From: Pseudonocardia sp.
Lineage (GTDB): Bacteria > Actinomycetota > Actinomycetes > Mycobacteriales > Pseudonocardiaceae
Reading direction: 5' to 3'
Assembly: GCA_030453005.1 (NCBI GenBank)
Contig: JAKDLE010000181.1
Coordinates: forward strand, 1-6,354
Length of the DNA: 6,354 nt
The notes beneath the pieces were generated by a model that saw only the letters and a program-made list of their open reading frames with translations, was not told the origin of the DNA and did not search any database. Position 1 is the stretch's first letter; every line of letters begins with the position of its first letter. This document shows, piece after piece, positions 6,045 through 6,354 of the stretch. The position numbers and the translations under genes were made by a program.

Positions 6045-6354
6045 CGGGGCACCGCCGTTCCGTTGACTCCGTGGCCGTTGACCAGACCGTGCCCGTTCAC
6101 TCCGGGAGGATGCTCGGTGACGTGACGGCGCGCCACGTGGAACGCCAGCACCTGCAGCTCGACGGAGAGGTCGACCTTGCGGACCTCCACCTCGGCGGGC
6201 ACCTGCAGCGCCACGGGCGCGAAGTTGAGGATGCACCGCACCCCGGCGGACACCAGCAGGTCGCACACGGCCTGCGCCCCCTGGGCGGGCGTGGCGATGA
6301 TCCCGATCGTGACGTCGCGCTCGCGGCACACCTCGGCGATGGAGTCGACGTGCT
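6041..6354 (-). CDS. rex: Redox-sensing transcriptional repressor Rex, C-terminal part (runs off right edge)
   Basis: The last 103 residues of a Rex protein are visible, reading from the right edge (HVDSIAEVC...) to the TGA at 6043-6041. The piece covers the second half of the NAD(H)-binding Rossmann domain ([34 protein letters not shown]) and the segment [19 protein letters not shown], whose helix is the domain-swapped C-terminal dimer helix in known Rex structures. The winged-helix DNA-binding domain is outside the window. Rex releases its operators when the NADH/NAD+ ratio rises, and in Streptomyces it controls its own rex-hemACD operon and respiratory genes. The same gene order here supports that role. 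The tail beyond the dimer helix is a low-complexity VNGHG repeat. Confidence 0.95.
   Translation of the reverse strand, partial: HVDSIAEVCRERDVTIGIIATPAQGAQAVCDLLVSAGVRCILNFAPVALQVPAEVEVRKVDLSVELQVLAFHVARRHVTEHPPGVNGHGLVNGHGVNGTAVPR
6059..6100 (-). repeat. Short VNGHG repeat coding the Rex C-terminal tail
   Basis: The minus strand encodes VNGHGL (6100-6083), VNGHG (6082-6068) and VNG (6067-6059). These are consecutive units of 18, 15 and 9 bases. The tail follows the last conserved Rex helix and is probably disordered. His/Asn/Gly-rich tails of this sort vary between actinobacterial Rex proteins, to my knowledge, and no function can be read from it. Confidence 0.75.

Noticed and set aside
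4579..6066. Plus-strand 495-codon open frame opposite hemA
   Set aside because: Antisense shadow of hemA with His/Gly/Arg/Asp-rich low-complexity translation and no recognisable domain.
1..6354. tRNA or rRNA genes, CRISPR arrays, insertion sequences, prophage or defence genes
   Set aside because: I found no cloverleaf-like segment, no regularly spaced direct repeats and no transposase or integrase motifs. The repeats present are short tandem units or palindromes.

Overview
The window is about 70% G+C, uses GC-ending codons almost throughout, and joins neighbouring genes by overlapping stop and start codons. Together with the gene order rex-hemA-hemC-(cobA/hemD), this points to a high-GC actinobacterium. 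A Pseudonocardiaceae-like genome is my best guess from the protein flavour, not a demonstrated assignment.

Layout: (1) 1-610, minus strand: the N-terminal 203 residues of a PucR/CdaR-type transcriptional regulator that runs off the left edge. (2) 611-748: a divergent intergenic region holding a 21-bp imperfect dyad, a perfect 13-bp palindrome and a strong ribosome binding site. (3) 749-2008, plus strand: a DadA-type FAD-dependent D-amino-acid dehydrogenase with a single TTA leucine codon. (4) 2009-2080: a long, nearly perfect inverted repeat between two convergent genes, probably a bidirectional terminator or a copy of a dispersed palindromic repeat. (5) 2079-6354, minus strand: the rex (C-terminal part), 25-codon mini-ORF, hemA, hemC and cobA/hemD fusion operon. 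Every junction in this operon is a 4-base ATGA overlap.

The minus-strand operon carries the early C5 tetrapyrrole pathway. Glutamyl-tRNA reductase (HemA) makes glutamate-1-semialdehyde. Porphobilinogen deaminase (HemC) makes hydroxymethylbilane. The HemD half of the fusion closes it to uroporphyrinogen III, and the N-terminal half resembles the methyltransferase that leads on to sirohaem and B12. Rex, the NADH/NAD+-sensing repressor, sits upstream and probably links this flux to respiratory redox state, as is known for the Streptomyces rex-hemACD operon. hemB, often found after hemD in actinobacteria, is absent here; the operon runs into the amino-acid dehydrogenase/regulator module instead.

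The least ordinary items are the 78-bp mini-ORF inserted between rex and hemA, which has the architecture of mycobacterial MIRU elements, the convergent-junction palindrome, and the degenerate methyltransferase half of the cobA/hemD fusion. The window is otherwise a conventional housekeeping locus; I see no wholly new system.
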